64,000 nucleotides of DNA, from assembly GCA_018398815.1 (NCBI GenBank), contig CM031600.1, positions 48,029,894-48,093,893 on the forward strand, in the 5' to 3' direction. Below the pieces are notes generated by a model, which was not told where the DNA came from, made no database searches, and saw only the letters and a list, made by a program, of their open reading frames with translations. The stretch comes from Conus ventricosus. Its lineage: Eukaryota > Mollusca > Gastropoda > Neogastropoda > Conidae. The position numbers and the translations under genes were made by a program. Positions 34,210 to 44,149 of this stretch are shown piece by piece; within the stretch, counting starts at the first letter, position 1, and each line of letters starts with the position of its first letter.

Positions 34210-34610
34210 CGGTCCTGGGGTTTGCCGATTTCAAGTCCCCATTCGTCCTGGAAACAGACACAAGCCACGATGGCCTCGGTCCCATCCTCTCCAAGAGCAA
34301 AATGGACAACGTAGGGTCCTGGCCTATGCAAGTCGCCGACTTCGCCCCACGGAGAAGAACGAAGCCAACTACTCCAGTATGAAACTGGAATTCCTGGCGA
34401 TGAAGTGGGCCATCTCTGGAAGTTCAGAGACTATCTCCTGGGCGCGAAATTCACCGTCCTCACTGACAACAACCCCTCGTCCACTTCCGCCATGCTGCAC
34501 TTGGGGCACTAGAGCAGAGATGGGCTTCACAACTGGCCCAATTCAACTTTGATGTACAATACCGCCCAGGAAGAACCAACCCTGCAGATGCCCTTTCCAG
34601 GCTCCCAGGC
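34210..34610 (+). pseudogene. Gypsy RNase H
   Basis: GFADFKSPFVLETDTSHDGL gives the first Asp, Lys/Met-rich sequence with LEFLAMKWAI follows, then FRDYLLGAKFTVLTDNN with the second Asp, and QFNFDVQYRPGRTNPADALS, the usual end of the Gypsy RNase H. Indels near 34200, 34400 and 34490 change frame. Confidence 0.82.
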
Positions 34611-34646
34611 CTCCTGTACCAGCTCCTACAGCCCTACCTCCCCAGC

Positions 34647-36299
34647 TTGCTAATGGCACAGGAAGCCCATTGTCAGAAACAGTCCTTAGTTGACCCTGAT
34701 CCCATCATCTCAGAAGGAACCCAGTCCAAGATGCAGACTGACCCTACCTACCCCTTAAAGTCCCTACCAGAACTTCTGCAGCTCCAGAAACAAGACTCCA
34801 TCATCGGCCCAGTCCTGGACCACTGGCCAGCAAAGCCCCCTGCAGGCAGGAACCGAAAATTGAAGGCACTTTGTGACCAGCACCCTCGCCTCTGCCTGAA
34901 AGATGGTGTCTTACACCGTCGCATCCAGCACCATCAGCAAGGACCAGTGGAGCAGTTGGTGTTGCCAAGCGTCATGAGACCCGACGTTTTAGCATCGCTT
35001 CATAACCAGATGGGCCACCAAGGTTTAGAACGTAGGCTTGGTCTCCTACAATCCAGGGTCTACTGGCCAGGCATGCACCAGGACACGAAGGCGTACATCG
35101 ACTCCTGCCACCGGTGCACCATGGGGCGTCGGCCGACCGTCAACACCACGTCCGGTCATCTGCTGCATCCCGACCACTGGAAGTCCTGGCCATCGACTTC
35201 ACCAAGCTAGACCCAGCAAGTGATGGCAGAGAGAACGTCCTTGTCATGACGGACGTTTTCACGAAATTCACACAGGCAGTACCAACAAGAAACCAGGAGG
35301 CTGTGACCGTCGCCAAGTCCTGGTGCACGACTGGTTCCAGCGTTACGGGGTCCCAGAGAGAATACACAGCGACCAGGGCCGAGACTTCGAGTCGCGCCTG
35401 ATCCGGGAGCTGTGCTCGATCTATGGCGTGAAGAAGTCACACACCACGCCATACCATCCACAAGGAAATGGGCAATGTGAGCGCTTCAACCGCTCCATGC
35501 ACAGCCTTCTGCGCACTCTAACCCCCAGAGGAGAAGACCAGATGGCCTGTACATTTGCCAGAACTTGTGCAGGCGTATAACAACACCCCTCACGCCTCCA
35601 CAGGTTTTGCCCCACACTTCCTGCTCTTTGGCCAGCAACCAAGGCTCCCTGTCGACGACCTTCTGGGGTGCCCTACCACAGCTGTGCTGGTGCAGTTGAC
35701 TGGGTCCGCCAGCACCGTCTCCGCCTCCAGGAGGCCCACATGAAGGCGTACAACCAGTTAAAAGAAAGTGCAGCAAAAAGGGACAGCTTCACGGACAAAA
35801 GGGCTGCTGACCATGCCCTGAACATAGGCGACTATGTCTACACCCGGAACGCATCATCGGTCGCAAAAAGATCCAGGACCTATGGAAACCTGATCTTTAC
35901 CAGGTGACGTCCCGACCATATGATGGTCTACACGCCTACACAGTCCAGCCCCTGGCCGGTGGTCCAGAACAAACCATCAACCGAAAAGATCTGCTGCCTG
36001 CAAGTGCCCCTCTGGACCTGCGACAAGACGACCAGGCGGAGGTGACGCCATCTCCACCCACCTCCGATTCCGAGTCGGACAGCGAGGATGAGCCAGTCCT
36101 CTACAATGCTGTATTGCCCAGACAGACAGCACCCAACCGGCTCCAAGGACGGTTGGTCACCCTGCACCCCCTCCTGTTCCACCTGCGGCATGTGCTGTTG
36201 ACCGACCCATGCCAGCCCCACGGCGGTCTTCGCGTCTTGCAGAAAAGCCTGCAAAAAGGTATACCCTCAGTGCCCGCCTGGACAATTCTTAATGGGTGA
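34647..36299 (+). pseudogene. Gypsy integrase
   Basis: Inserts the DNA copy. The zinc finger is visible as HNQMGHQGLERRL and CHRC (35000-35120). The core has LAIDFTKLDPAS (first Asp, about 35190), IHSDQGRDFESRLIRE (second Asp, about 35370) and NGQCERFNRSMHSLL (Glu, about 35480). The C-terminal part has DYVYTRNASSVAKRS and QPLAGGPEQTINRKDLLPAS. Frame changes occur near 35160, 35310, 35545 and 35870. The tail is acidic (SESDSEDEPVLYNAVL). Confidence 0.92.
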
Positions 36300-37621
36300 C
36301 TTTTTAATGGGTAACTGACTTGGTCAGGCATTCTAGAGGACAGTTATAGATTGTATATACCCCTGCTTGATAGCTGAACACCTTTTTAGGAAGAGGTGTT
36401 GCGGACCGTTTGCCAGACAGTTCATTTGTTCATTATGTTTTTTCACAAGCTAGTCTATGTTAGTTGTTTTCAGCCACCAGTAGTGTTGTTTTCATGTTTG
36501 ATAATGATGGGAACCCCTCTTTTAGCCACCAGAAGTCATAAAGAGGATTTAAGTTGAGTGACTTTTGCTGAGATTCTGCCTCAAAGTGCTAAAACCTGTC
36601 CAAATTCATAACCTGGGGACTTAACTCAAAAGGGTTTTGATAACAAATCATTTTTTTCCCTTTTATCATGTTATGTCTGACTTCATGGATTTTGTTCAAA
36701 TAGCAAGTCCATTATTGTCACGTTGGCACCCAGTGTTTTGAGTTTTGATAAATCCTTTTTTTTTCTTCACTTTTATCGTGCTATGTCTGACTTTATGGAT
36801 TTTGTTCAAATAGCAAGTCCATATTGTCACGTTGGCACCCCGTGTTTGAGTTTTGATAATCCTCCCAGGTATATTCTGTACCTGACCTTCTTGGAATGTT
36901 TAAAATAACAAATCCTTGCAAAGTCATTTTTAGTACCTGACATCTTGGATTTTGTTTAAATAACTAGTCCACTACTGTCACTTGGTACCTGATTGGATCT
37001 TCATGAATTTCTCTTCCAGTCATTTCTGGCATCTGACTTTTTGAATTTTGTTTAAGTAACAAATTCTTTCAAGTCATTTTGGTATCCGACATTTTGGAAT
37101 TTTATTCAAATGATAAGTCCATTATTGTCACTTGGTACCTAACCAGTGCTTTGGGTTATTAACACATTTTGCCTAATGATTTCTTCTGACCTCCTGGAAT
37201 TTTTGTTTTAAATATCAAGTCTAGTTTAGTCACTTATGTACCCAAAGTCCGGGTTTTGTTCATGAAAGGAATCCCTTGTAGTCATTTTGTATTTGACTTT
37301 TTGGAATTTTTGTTAAAATACATGTCCATTCTAGTCAGTGTGAATCTGCCGACTTTCAGGCACCTTGTTTAAAAGAACAAGCCCTTGTTGGTAGTCAGAG
37401 TAATGTGGAATGCAAAGAATGAGAGGGAGAACAAGATGTTTTGACGTTTTGATGTTTTGATGCATTGATGTAAGTGGTTTGATTTGGGGGTAGCCATGCC
37501 CCTAAAGACTTGATAGCTGATGCTTCATTTTTTTTCATTGATTGATTTTTGCACTCCTACTCGATAACTCTTGTTATTTTCATGTCATTTTGTGCCAGCG
37601 AGACGCTGGTTGTAACAGAGT
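36300..37621 (+). repeat. Degenerate repeats in Gypsy 3' region
   Basis: Between integrase and 3' LTR. From about 36640 to 37400 a block of about 60-130 bases recurs in worn copies. Its elements are (c)tgac-t-(c/t)at-ggattttgtt, caaatagcaagtccattattgtcac and ttggcacccagtgtttgagttttgataa. Copies are near 36670, 36785, 36945, 37025, 37085 and 37180. No coding frame. Confidence 0.75.
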
Positions 37622-37630
37622 AGGGGGGGA
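37622..37630 (+). promoter_or_regulatory. Polypurine tract
   Basis: AGGGGGGGA directly before the 3' LTR, where plus-strand DNA synthesis would start. Confidence 0.85.
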
Positions 37631-39029
37631 TGTAGCCGGGTGCTAACATGTATATATTTCTTTTGGTTACCTTTCGTGGATGAAAATGTTTTGTTCGAGA
37701 GTTATCTTCCCCTTACCTCCCTTGGTCGAATCTCCTTTTTTTTATTGTGTAAATTCTTTAAATCAAGAATACCCTAGAACCTACATAGTTGTATGTACGT
37801 CACTAAAGTCACAAAAATTAATGTATTTGATTCATTACAACCGTATGGGCTGAGAAGCCCATATTTTCTCTAAACTGGTATTTTGCACGAGCAATCTTGG
37901 CGCCATTTTCAATTGTCTGTCGAATGAATATTGAATAATTCTTTGATTTTACAAAAGTAAGAGGAAAACCGAAGAATCTGAAGATGCATGTTAAAAGTAA
38001 TGTCTATGAGCTCTCATTTCGTATATCTCATGCTTACGATCTTTTCCGCACAGGCTTGCGACTATACGAAATGACTGACGCGCCGGTCCCTTTAGCGAGT
38101 CGCCTTCTTTGTTTTACTGTCGGAGTTTTGATCTGAATTGTCGTTTCATGAACTTCGACTTCTCGGTCGAAATCTTGCTTATGACTCCATTTCTGTTATG
38201 AATACAACTGAAAATGTGTAGAATTTATTATTTAACAGACCGTTTCAACAGAGTATTTTTCAGTTGAAAATTTGCGCCGACGGCCCGACGAAGTGAAAAG
38301 TCAGCTGTGTTTTCTAGTAATTTTTAATAACAGAAATCTCCACTTAGACACTGTCTCGGAAAATGAAATTTATATGTATAAAAAGAGCGAGATGCCGCGT
38401 TTTATTCATTACAAAATTATTTCACGCTGTTTAGTATTTTTCATCAAAATAAAGGAAAATATGACGTAAGCTTGTTAAAAGTGGCTTCACTCTAGGACAT
38501 TAATCAGCAATGATTTAGTACAGGAACAAAATTGTCAAATGTGACTTACTGCATTTTATTCCTTGTGTTCTGAGGTTTTCATCGATAGTAAATATGTGTT
38601 GATAGTTTGAACGGAAGCGAGCCAGACAACACGGAAGCTGCCATAGAAAACACAAAATTCTGTTGGTTCCGGCCTCGCGAGGCTCGGTTCGTCTTCGGCA
38701 CCGTGGTGCTGGCTTTGGCGGTCCGGTACATGCTTATAAAAGTAGAGCGTTGTGTGAGAATGGATCAGTGTACCCCTAGAGTTCCATGATGTGAGCGACT
38801 GGCGTGAGAGGCAGAGAGAGGGCGCGCTCAGTGCGCTGAGTGCTGAGAGCGAGAGAGTTCCCAGGCTGCGTTCCTGGTTTGAGCTCCTAGCCATGGGAGA
38901 GAAATAAAAGAAGAAAAACTCCACGTCGTACACTGCGTCTTCTTGACTGGCTGTTGTCCCTTGGTTCCTGCACTTATTACCATCTGCCTGTCTTCACCTG
39001 CACACCCCTTACCCCTCCACACCATCACA
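37631..39029 (+). repeat. 3' LTR
   Basis: Matches the 5' LTR over its full length with scattered single-base indels and few substitutions. TATA box at 38735-38741 and AATAAA at 38903-38908. Confidence 0.93.
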
Positions 39030-40438
39030 TAGAGAACAACAATGGACTTAAAACACATCCTTATCTTACACCTGACACAGAGTCAAAATACTCGGTTATA
39101 CCGGTCCCCACTTTAACAGCGGCTTCCACATTTCTGTACATAGCCGTCAATGCTTTGAATATTTTTCCGTGAATACCTGTTTTCTGTAATATGAAGTATA
39201 GCACTTTTTGTCTGTGTATTCTATCAAAGCTTTAGAGAATTCCACAAAGAGCAGGTAAAACCAACCACGATATTTGGTCAGGTATTTTTGAACCAATGAT
39301 TGAAGAGAAAAAAAATGCTATCTGTGGTACTGTAACCTTTGCGAAAACCTGCTTGAGCTTTAGGAATAGTATCATTTGCATCACAAAAGTCCTTAGTCTG
39401 TTATTAACTACTGTACTGTATAATTTGCTGATTAAGTTCAACAATGAAATCCCCCTATGATTGTCTGTTTTCCTCGAAACTACCTTTTTGTGTAAGGGGA
39501 ATATGACAGCTTTCGTCCAGCTTTGAGGGTGCTCCCCATTTCAAAAATTCTGTTGAACAATGGATATAGAAATTTAACAAGAACATCTTCAGCGTGAATG
39601 AAAAATATCAGAGGCCAATCACTGGACCAGCAGCTTTTCCATGTTTTAATGGACGAATGGCACGACGAATTTCAACCTCTGAAATGTCCCCATCTCCTTG
39701 GGCATTTAAACAACCACTGCAGTTTCCATATACATGATCATTTAGAACATCATCAACCTCCCGGCCGAAATCAGAGTCATCCGCTGATTGCTCTACATTG
39801 AACAAATTTTTGAAATAATCATACACGCACGAGGTGAGATCAAATTCGAACAGTTCGGTTTGGTTGATGTCAATGACTTAACTTTTTGCCAAAACGCTCT
39901 GGAATTGATATCAGAACACGCAGCATTTAGTTCGTTTAAAACGCGCTCATTTTGTACTGCATTTTTGCTTTCACACACAATCTTTAAATTGCTACTTCTG
40001 ATTCAGATAACTGATTAAAGCTTCCCTTGAATTAGACCGTCTGAATACACCCAGATGTTAATATTTCTTTTCTTTCGCACGCTCACACTCCCCGTCCCAC
40101 CAGGGAGGCTGTTCACGGGATATTTGCATTTTCCGCTTTGACCTCATTTGACCCGCAGCGTTCTGAAGGAATGTAACAGACAGGTCGACCCCGCCTCAAC
40201 GTCACATTCAGTGCTGTCATAAAAATTTTTCTTTCTTTGTTACAGAAAATATAATCAGCGAATGACTGCATATTCTTCCTTCCAAACAAATCGTAACTCT
40301 TCTTCCAGTACAATCGTTCAGCATTATCCTCAGTCTCCATGCCATAAACATAAGTAAAGGAAGCAACAATAGGGAAATGATCAGATTCACACCTGTTTGC
40401 CACGTACATATCAACAACAGTATCAAACAATAACTGTG
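39030..40438. repeat. Segmental duplication, copy A, second part
   Basis: The continuation of copy A beyond the Gypsy insertion, matching 62608-64000 to the end of the window. Differences are mostly single-base indels and one short difference near 39305-39325. Confidence 0.9.
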
Positions 40439-41110
40439 AACAAACAAAATAATCTACGACAGTTTTACCCCGTTTTGCTATGCATGAAATTTCCACAGTT
40501 AGTTCTCCATTTACAATTAACAGATCATATTCTGTACAAGTTCAATAAGTCTACGACCAAAATTATTGACACCACTGTCTTTAGAGTTACGAATAGTTTG
40601 TGGCACATTCTGCATCTTCTAGTATTTGTGCGTGTATATTTTCACCGACGTTATCCGCATCAGAGAGTTCAGACGTGCGGGCATTAAAATCGCAACACAA
40701 TAGCCAAGGTAAGTCAGGATATCGGTCCACACCTCTGACATACGGTTTCTAACAAATCAATACTGTTATCACTGTTCTTTCCATAGATCACCGAACGTTC
40801 AGGAGCAATGTAAAGAAACGCAGTAAGAATGTCAAACGGAGAATTCAAAACACACTTATCAACCTTCAGAAAAACACAGTCCTCTGTTGATTGAAGCAGA
40901 TACTCCACATGGCACATAACAGATTTGTGTACACAGACAACACCACCACCTTTCATTTTGTCGTGCATGGAGAGTAAAACACATGAAATCCGGGAAAGCA
41001 TTTTTTATATCACTTTTTACACAGCCACACTTCAGAGAAGGAAAATATTTTAAACTTTTCACAAAAAACGCGGAAAATAACTTTTTAACTTGTGAAATAA
41101 ACCTGAACAT
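39030..41110 (-). mobile_element. LINE copy A, 5' part
   Basis: Continues the LINE broken by the Gypsy insertion. Right to left: endonuclease (41000-40714: KGGGVVCVHKSVMCHVEYLL and SPFDILTAFLYIAPERS; 40496-40113: KTVVDYFVCSQLLF and ESDHFPIVASF, the SDH motif), linker (39978-39608: NSRAFWQKVKSL, WYDYFKNLFN-type), fingers and palm (39444-39232 and left). The start of the endonuclease is unclear near 41110. The sequence to 40438 is duplicated at 62608-64000. Confidence 0.85.
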
Positions 41111-41437
41111 TCCACGCCATTTTTGAAGGAAAGAGAACGCTTCACAGGGTAAAGGTGTGGGTGTATGAGTGGATGAAATGGGTTTGATGTGTGTGTGTGA
41201 GTGCTGTCAGCCGATGACCGAGGGGTGAAGACAGGAACGCTGGGAGATCGTCTCCTCTTGCTATCCGCATTCTGATGACGCCGGCCTGCCCTCATCCCCG
41301 CCTCTGTCGCTCCACTAGACCGCTGGTTGTGGAGTCGTAGACAAAGGACTTGCCTTCGATGACCAGGCTGTCGAAGCGGAGAAACGCTTTCTTGTTGGCT
41401 ACCTTCGCTTCCTTCATTTTTTTCCCCTTATCAAGCA

Positions 41438-41439
<2 letters not shown>
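41111..41439. other. Spacer
   Basis: Plausibly the LINE 5' leader or flanking DNA. No motif recognised. Confidence 0.4.
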
Positions 41440-41478
<39 letters not shown>

Positions 41479-41760
41479 AGTCCGTTCCTCTCCTCGAATG
41501 ATATGATTGTTAGGGCGCGCGCGTTCCTCTCCTCGAATGATACGATTGTTAGGCGCGCGCGCATGCGTAATGCGTGTGTATGTGTATGAGTGCTTGCGTG
41601 CGCATGTTTGTGTATGTGTGTGTACGCGCGTGCGTGTATGCGTACGTGCGTGCGCGTGCGCGTATGTGTGTCACGCGAATGGTGTGTGTGTGTGTGTGTG
41701 TGTGCCGCGCGCGCAAGCGTGCACGCGTGCGTGCATGCGTGCTTGCGTGCGTGTGCCTCT

Positions 41761-41806
<46 letters not shown>

Positions 41807-41851
41807 TGTGTGTTGGTTGTGTGAGTGAGAAAGTGGTATGTGTGTGTGTGT

Positions 41852-41885
<34 letters not shown>

Positions 41886-41916
41886 CGTTGCGTGTTTGTG
41901 TGCGTGGCGCGCGCGC

Positions 41917-41971
<55 letters not shown>

Positions 41972-42135
41972 GGTGTGTGTGCTCGCGCGCGAGCGTATGC
42001 GTGTACTCGAGCGCCCCTAACAATCATATCATTCGAGGAGAGGAACCGACTCAAAGACACACCACACCACACGCACACACACACACACACACACCACACA
42101 CACCACACACACACACACAACCACACACACCACAC
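41440..42135. repeat. GT/AC microsatellite with fold-back repeats
   Basis: GT repeats dominate from 41440 and AC repeats from about 42070. A 45-50-base sequence, ccgttcctctcctcgaatga plus tatgattgttaggg, occurs at 41482-41516, as a direct second copy at 41523-41555, and inverted at 42011-42049. Left and right copies together with the GT/AC tracts form a fold-back structure of about 640 bp. Cys/Val and His/Thr frames are microsatellite translations. Confidence 0.88.
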
Positions 42136-42246
42136 ACTTGACCCAAAAAGGGAATGTGTCTACACAAATACTAAATCCAGTTAGGACATGAATACAGAGA
42201 AAAAGAAATATGACAGTATTGGAATGTGCGGTTGACATTCTCAGTC

Positions 42247-42916
42247 TGTAGGCAGTCTGTCCAGCAGTGAGGCAGTCTGTCCAGTAGTGAGTCTGTCCAG
42301 CAGTGAGGCAGTCTGTCCAGCAGTGAGGCAGTCTGTCCAGTAGTGAGGCAGTCTGTGCAGTAGTGAGTCTGTCAACAGTGAGGCAGTCTGTCCAGCAGTG
42401 AGGCAGTCTGTCCAGTTGTGAGTCTGTCCACAGTGAGGCAGTCTGTCCAGCGTGAGGCAGTCTGTCCAGTAGTGAGGCAGTCGTCCAGTAGTGAGGCAGT
42501 CTGTCCAGCAGTGAGGCGTCTGTGAGGCAGTCTGTCCAGCAGTGAGGCAGTCTGTCCAGTAGTGAGGCAGTCTGTCAGCATGAGGCAGTCGTCCAGCATG
42601 AGGCAGTCGTCATATGAGTCTGTCCAGTAGTGAGGCAGTCTGTCCAGCAGTGAGGCAGTCTGTCCAGCAGTGAGGCAGTCTGTCCAGTAGTGAGGCAGTC
42701 CGTCCAGTAGTGAGGCAGTCCGTCCAGTAGTGAGGCAGTCTGTCCAGCAGTGAGGCAGTCTGTCAGTAGTGAGGCAGTCCGTCCAGTAGTGAGGCAGTCT
42801 GTCCAGTAGTGAGGCAGTCTGTGCAGTAGTGAGTCTGTCCAGTAGTGAGGCAGTCTGTCCAGTAGTGAGGCAGTCTGTCCAGTATGAGGCCTGTCAGTAG
42901 TGAGCAGTCTGTCCAG
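42247..42916. repeat. 20-bp minisatellite
   Basis: About 33 tandem copies of gaggcagtctgtccag(t/c)agt, with frequent one- to ten-base losses. Copies vary mainly at one position (tagt or cagt). Confidence 0.95.
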
Positions 42917-43000
42917 TCCTTACCGCTGTGCTGTCAGTCAAAGCATGGATTGGTCAGCGCATGGTATGCATTGGATGTTTGCCTCTGACGTTTATGCGGC

Positions 43001-44000
43001 NNNNNNNNNNNNNNNNNNNNNNNNNNNNNNNNNNNNNNNNNNNNNNNNNNNNNNNNNNNNNNNNNNNNNNNNNNNNNNNNNNNNNNNNNNNNNNNNNNNN
43101 NNNNNNNNNNNNNNNNNNNNNNNNNNNNNNNNNNNNNNNNNNNNNNNNNNNNNNNNNNNNNNNNNNNNNNNNNNNNNNNNNNNNNNNNNNNNNNNNNNNN
43201 NNNNNNNNNNNNNNNNNNNNNNNNNNNNNNNNNNNNNNNNNNNNNNNNNNNNNNNNNNNNNNNNNNNNNNNNNNNNNNNNNNNNNNNNNNNNNNNNNNNN
43301 NNNNNNNNNNNNNNNNNNNNNNNNNNNNNNNNNNNNNNNNNNNNNNNNNNNNNNNNNNNNNNNNNNNNNNNNNNNNNNNNNNNNNNNNNNNNNNNNNNNN
43401 NNNNNNNNNNNNNNNNNNNNNNNNNNNNNNNNNNNNNNNNNNNNNNNNNNNNNNNNNNNNNNNNNNNNNNNNNNNNNNNNNNNNNNNNNNNNNNNNNNNN
43501 NNNNNNNNNNNNNNNNNNNNNNNNNNNNNNNNNNNNNNNNNNNNNNNNNNNNNNNNNNNNNNNNNNNNNNNNNNNNNNNNNNNNNNNNNNNNNNNNNNNN
43601 NNNNNNNNNNNNNNNNNNNNNNNNNNNNNNNNNNNNNNNNNNNNNNNNNNNNNNNNNNNNNNNNNNNNNNNNNNNNNNNNNNNNNNNNNNNNNNNNNNNN
43701 NNNNNNNNNNNNNNNNNNNNNNNNNNNNNNNNNNNNNNNNNNNNNNNNNNNNNNNNNNNNNNNNNNNNNNNNNNNNNNNNNNNNNNNNNNNNNNNNNNNN
43801 NNNNNNNNNNNNNNNNNNNNNNNNNNNNNNNNNNNNNNNNNNNNNNNNNNNNNNNNNNNNNNNNNNNNNNNNNNNNNNNNNNNNNNNNNNNNNNNNNNNN
43901 NNNNNNNNNNNNNNNNNNNNNNNNNNNNNNNNNNNNNNNNNNNNNNNNNNNNNNNNNNNNNNNNNNNNNNNNNNNNNNNNNNNNNNNNNNNNNNNNNNNN
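43001..44000. other. Assembly gap, 1000 N
   Basis: Exactly 1000 unknown bases, unlike the two 100-base gaps, so it was made in a different scaffolding step. Long open frames across it are meaningless. Confidence 0.99.
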
Positions 44001-44149
44001 TTTTTGGGTTTGTTTTAAAAAAATTTTAATGACATCTTTTTTAAAAACATTTTGTTTGATCTATGTAAAATAGATCGTAGTTTTACTTTGCCCATAAAGG
44101 AAAAGTATTTAAAATTGAACAATGCTTCTTTATAGTTTCACGGGATATG

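Larger units (their letters stand above)
29947..39029 (+). mobile_element. Gypsy-type LTR retrotransposon
   Basis: 9083 bp with long terminal repeats of 1405 and 1399 bp, each starting TGTAGCCGGG and ending CATCACA, flanked by the 4-bp duplication TAGA (29943-29946, 39030-39033). The empty target is seen in copy B at about 62608. Internal order is gag, protease, reverse transcriptase, RNase H and integrase, the Gypsy order. A purine tract precedes the 3' LTR. The LTRs differ by only a few per cent, mostly single-base indels, so insertion was recent, yet gag-pol carries many frameshifts. Confidence 0.95.

Noticed and set aside
41292..42184. Long His/Thr and Cys/Val frames
   Set aside because: They are translations of GT/AC microsatellites, with no coding motif. 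The same holds for 28586-29088 and 61271-61755.
42247..42916. Possible CRISPR or centromeric satellite
   Set aside because: Units of 20 bp without spacers and only about 670 bp in view; a minisatellite is enough.
42900..44073. Open frames of more than 370 codons
   Set aside because: They consist almost entirely of N in the assembly gap.
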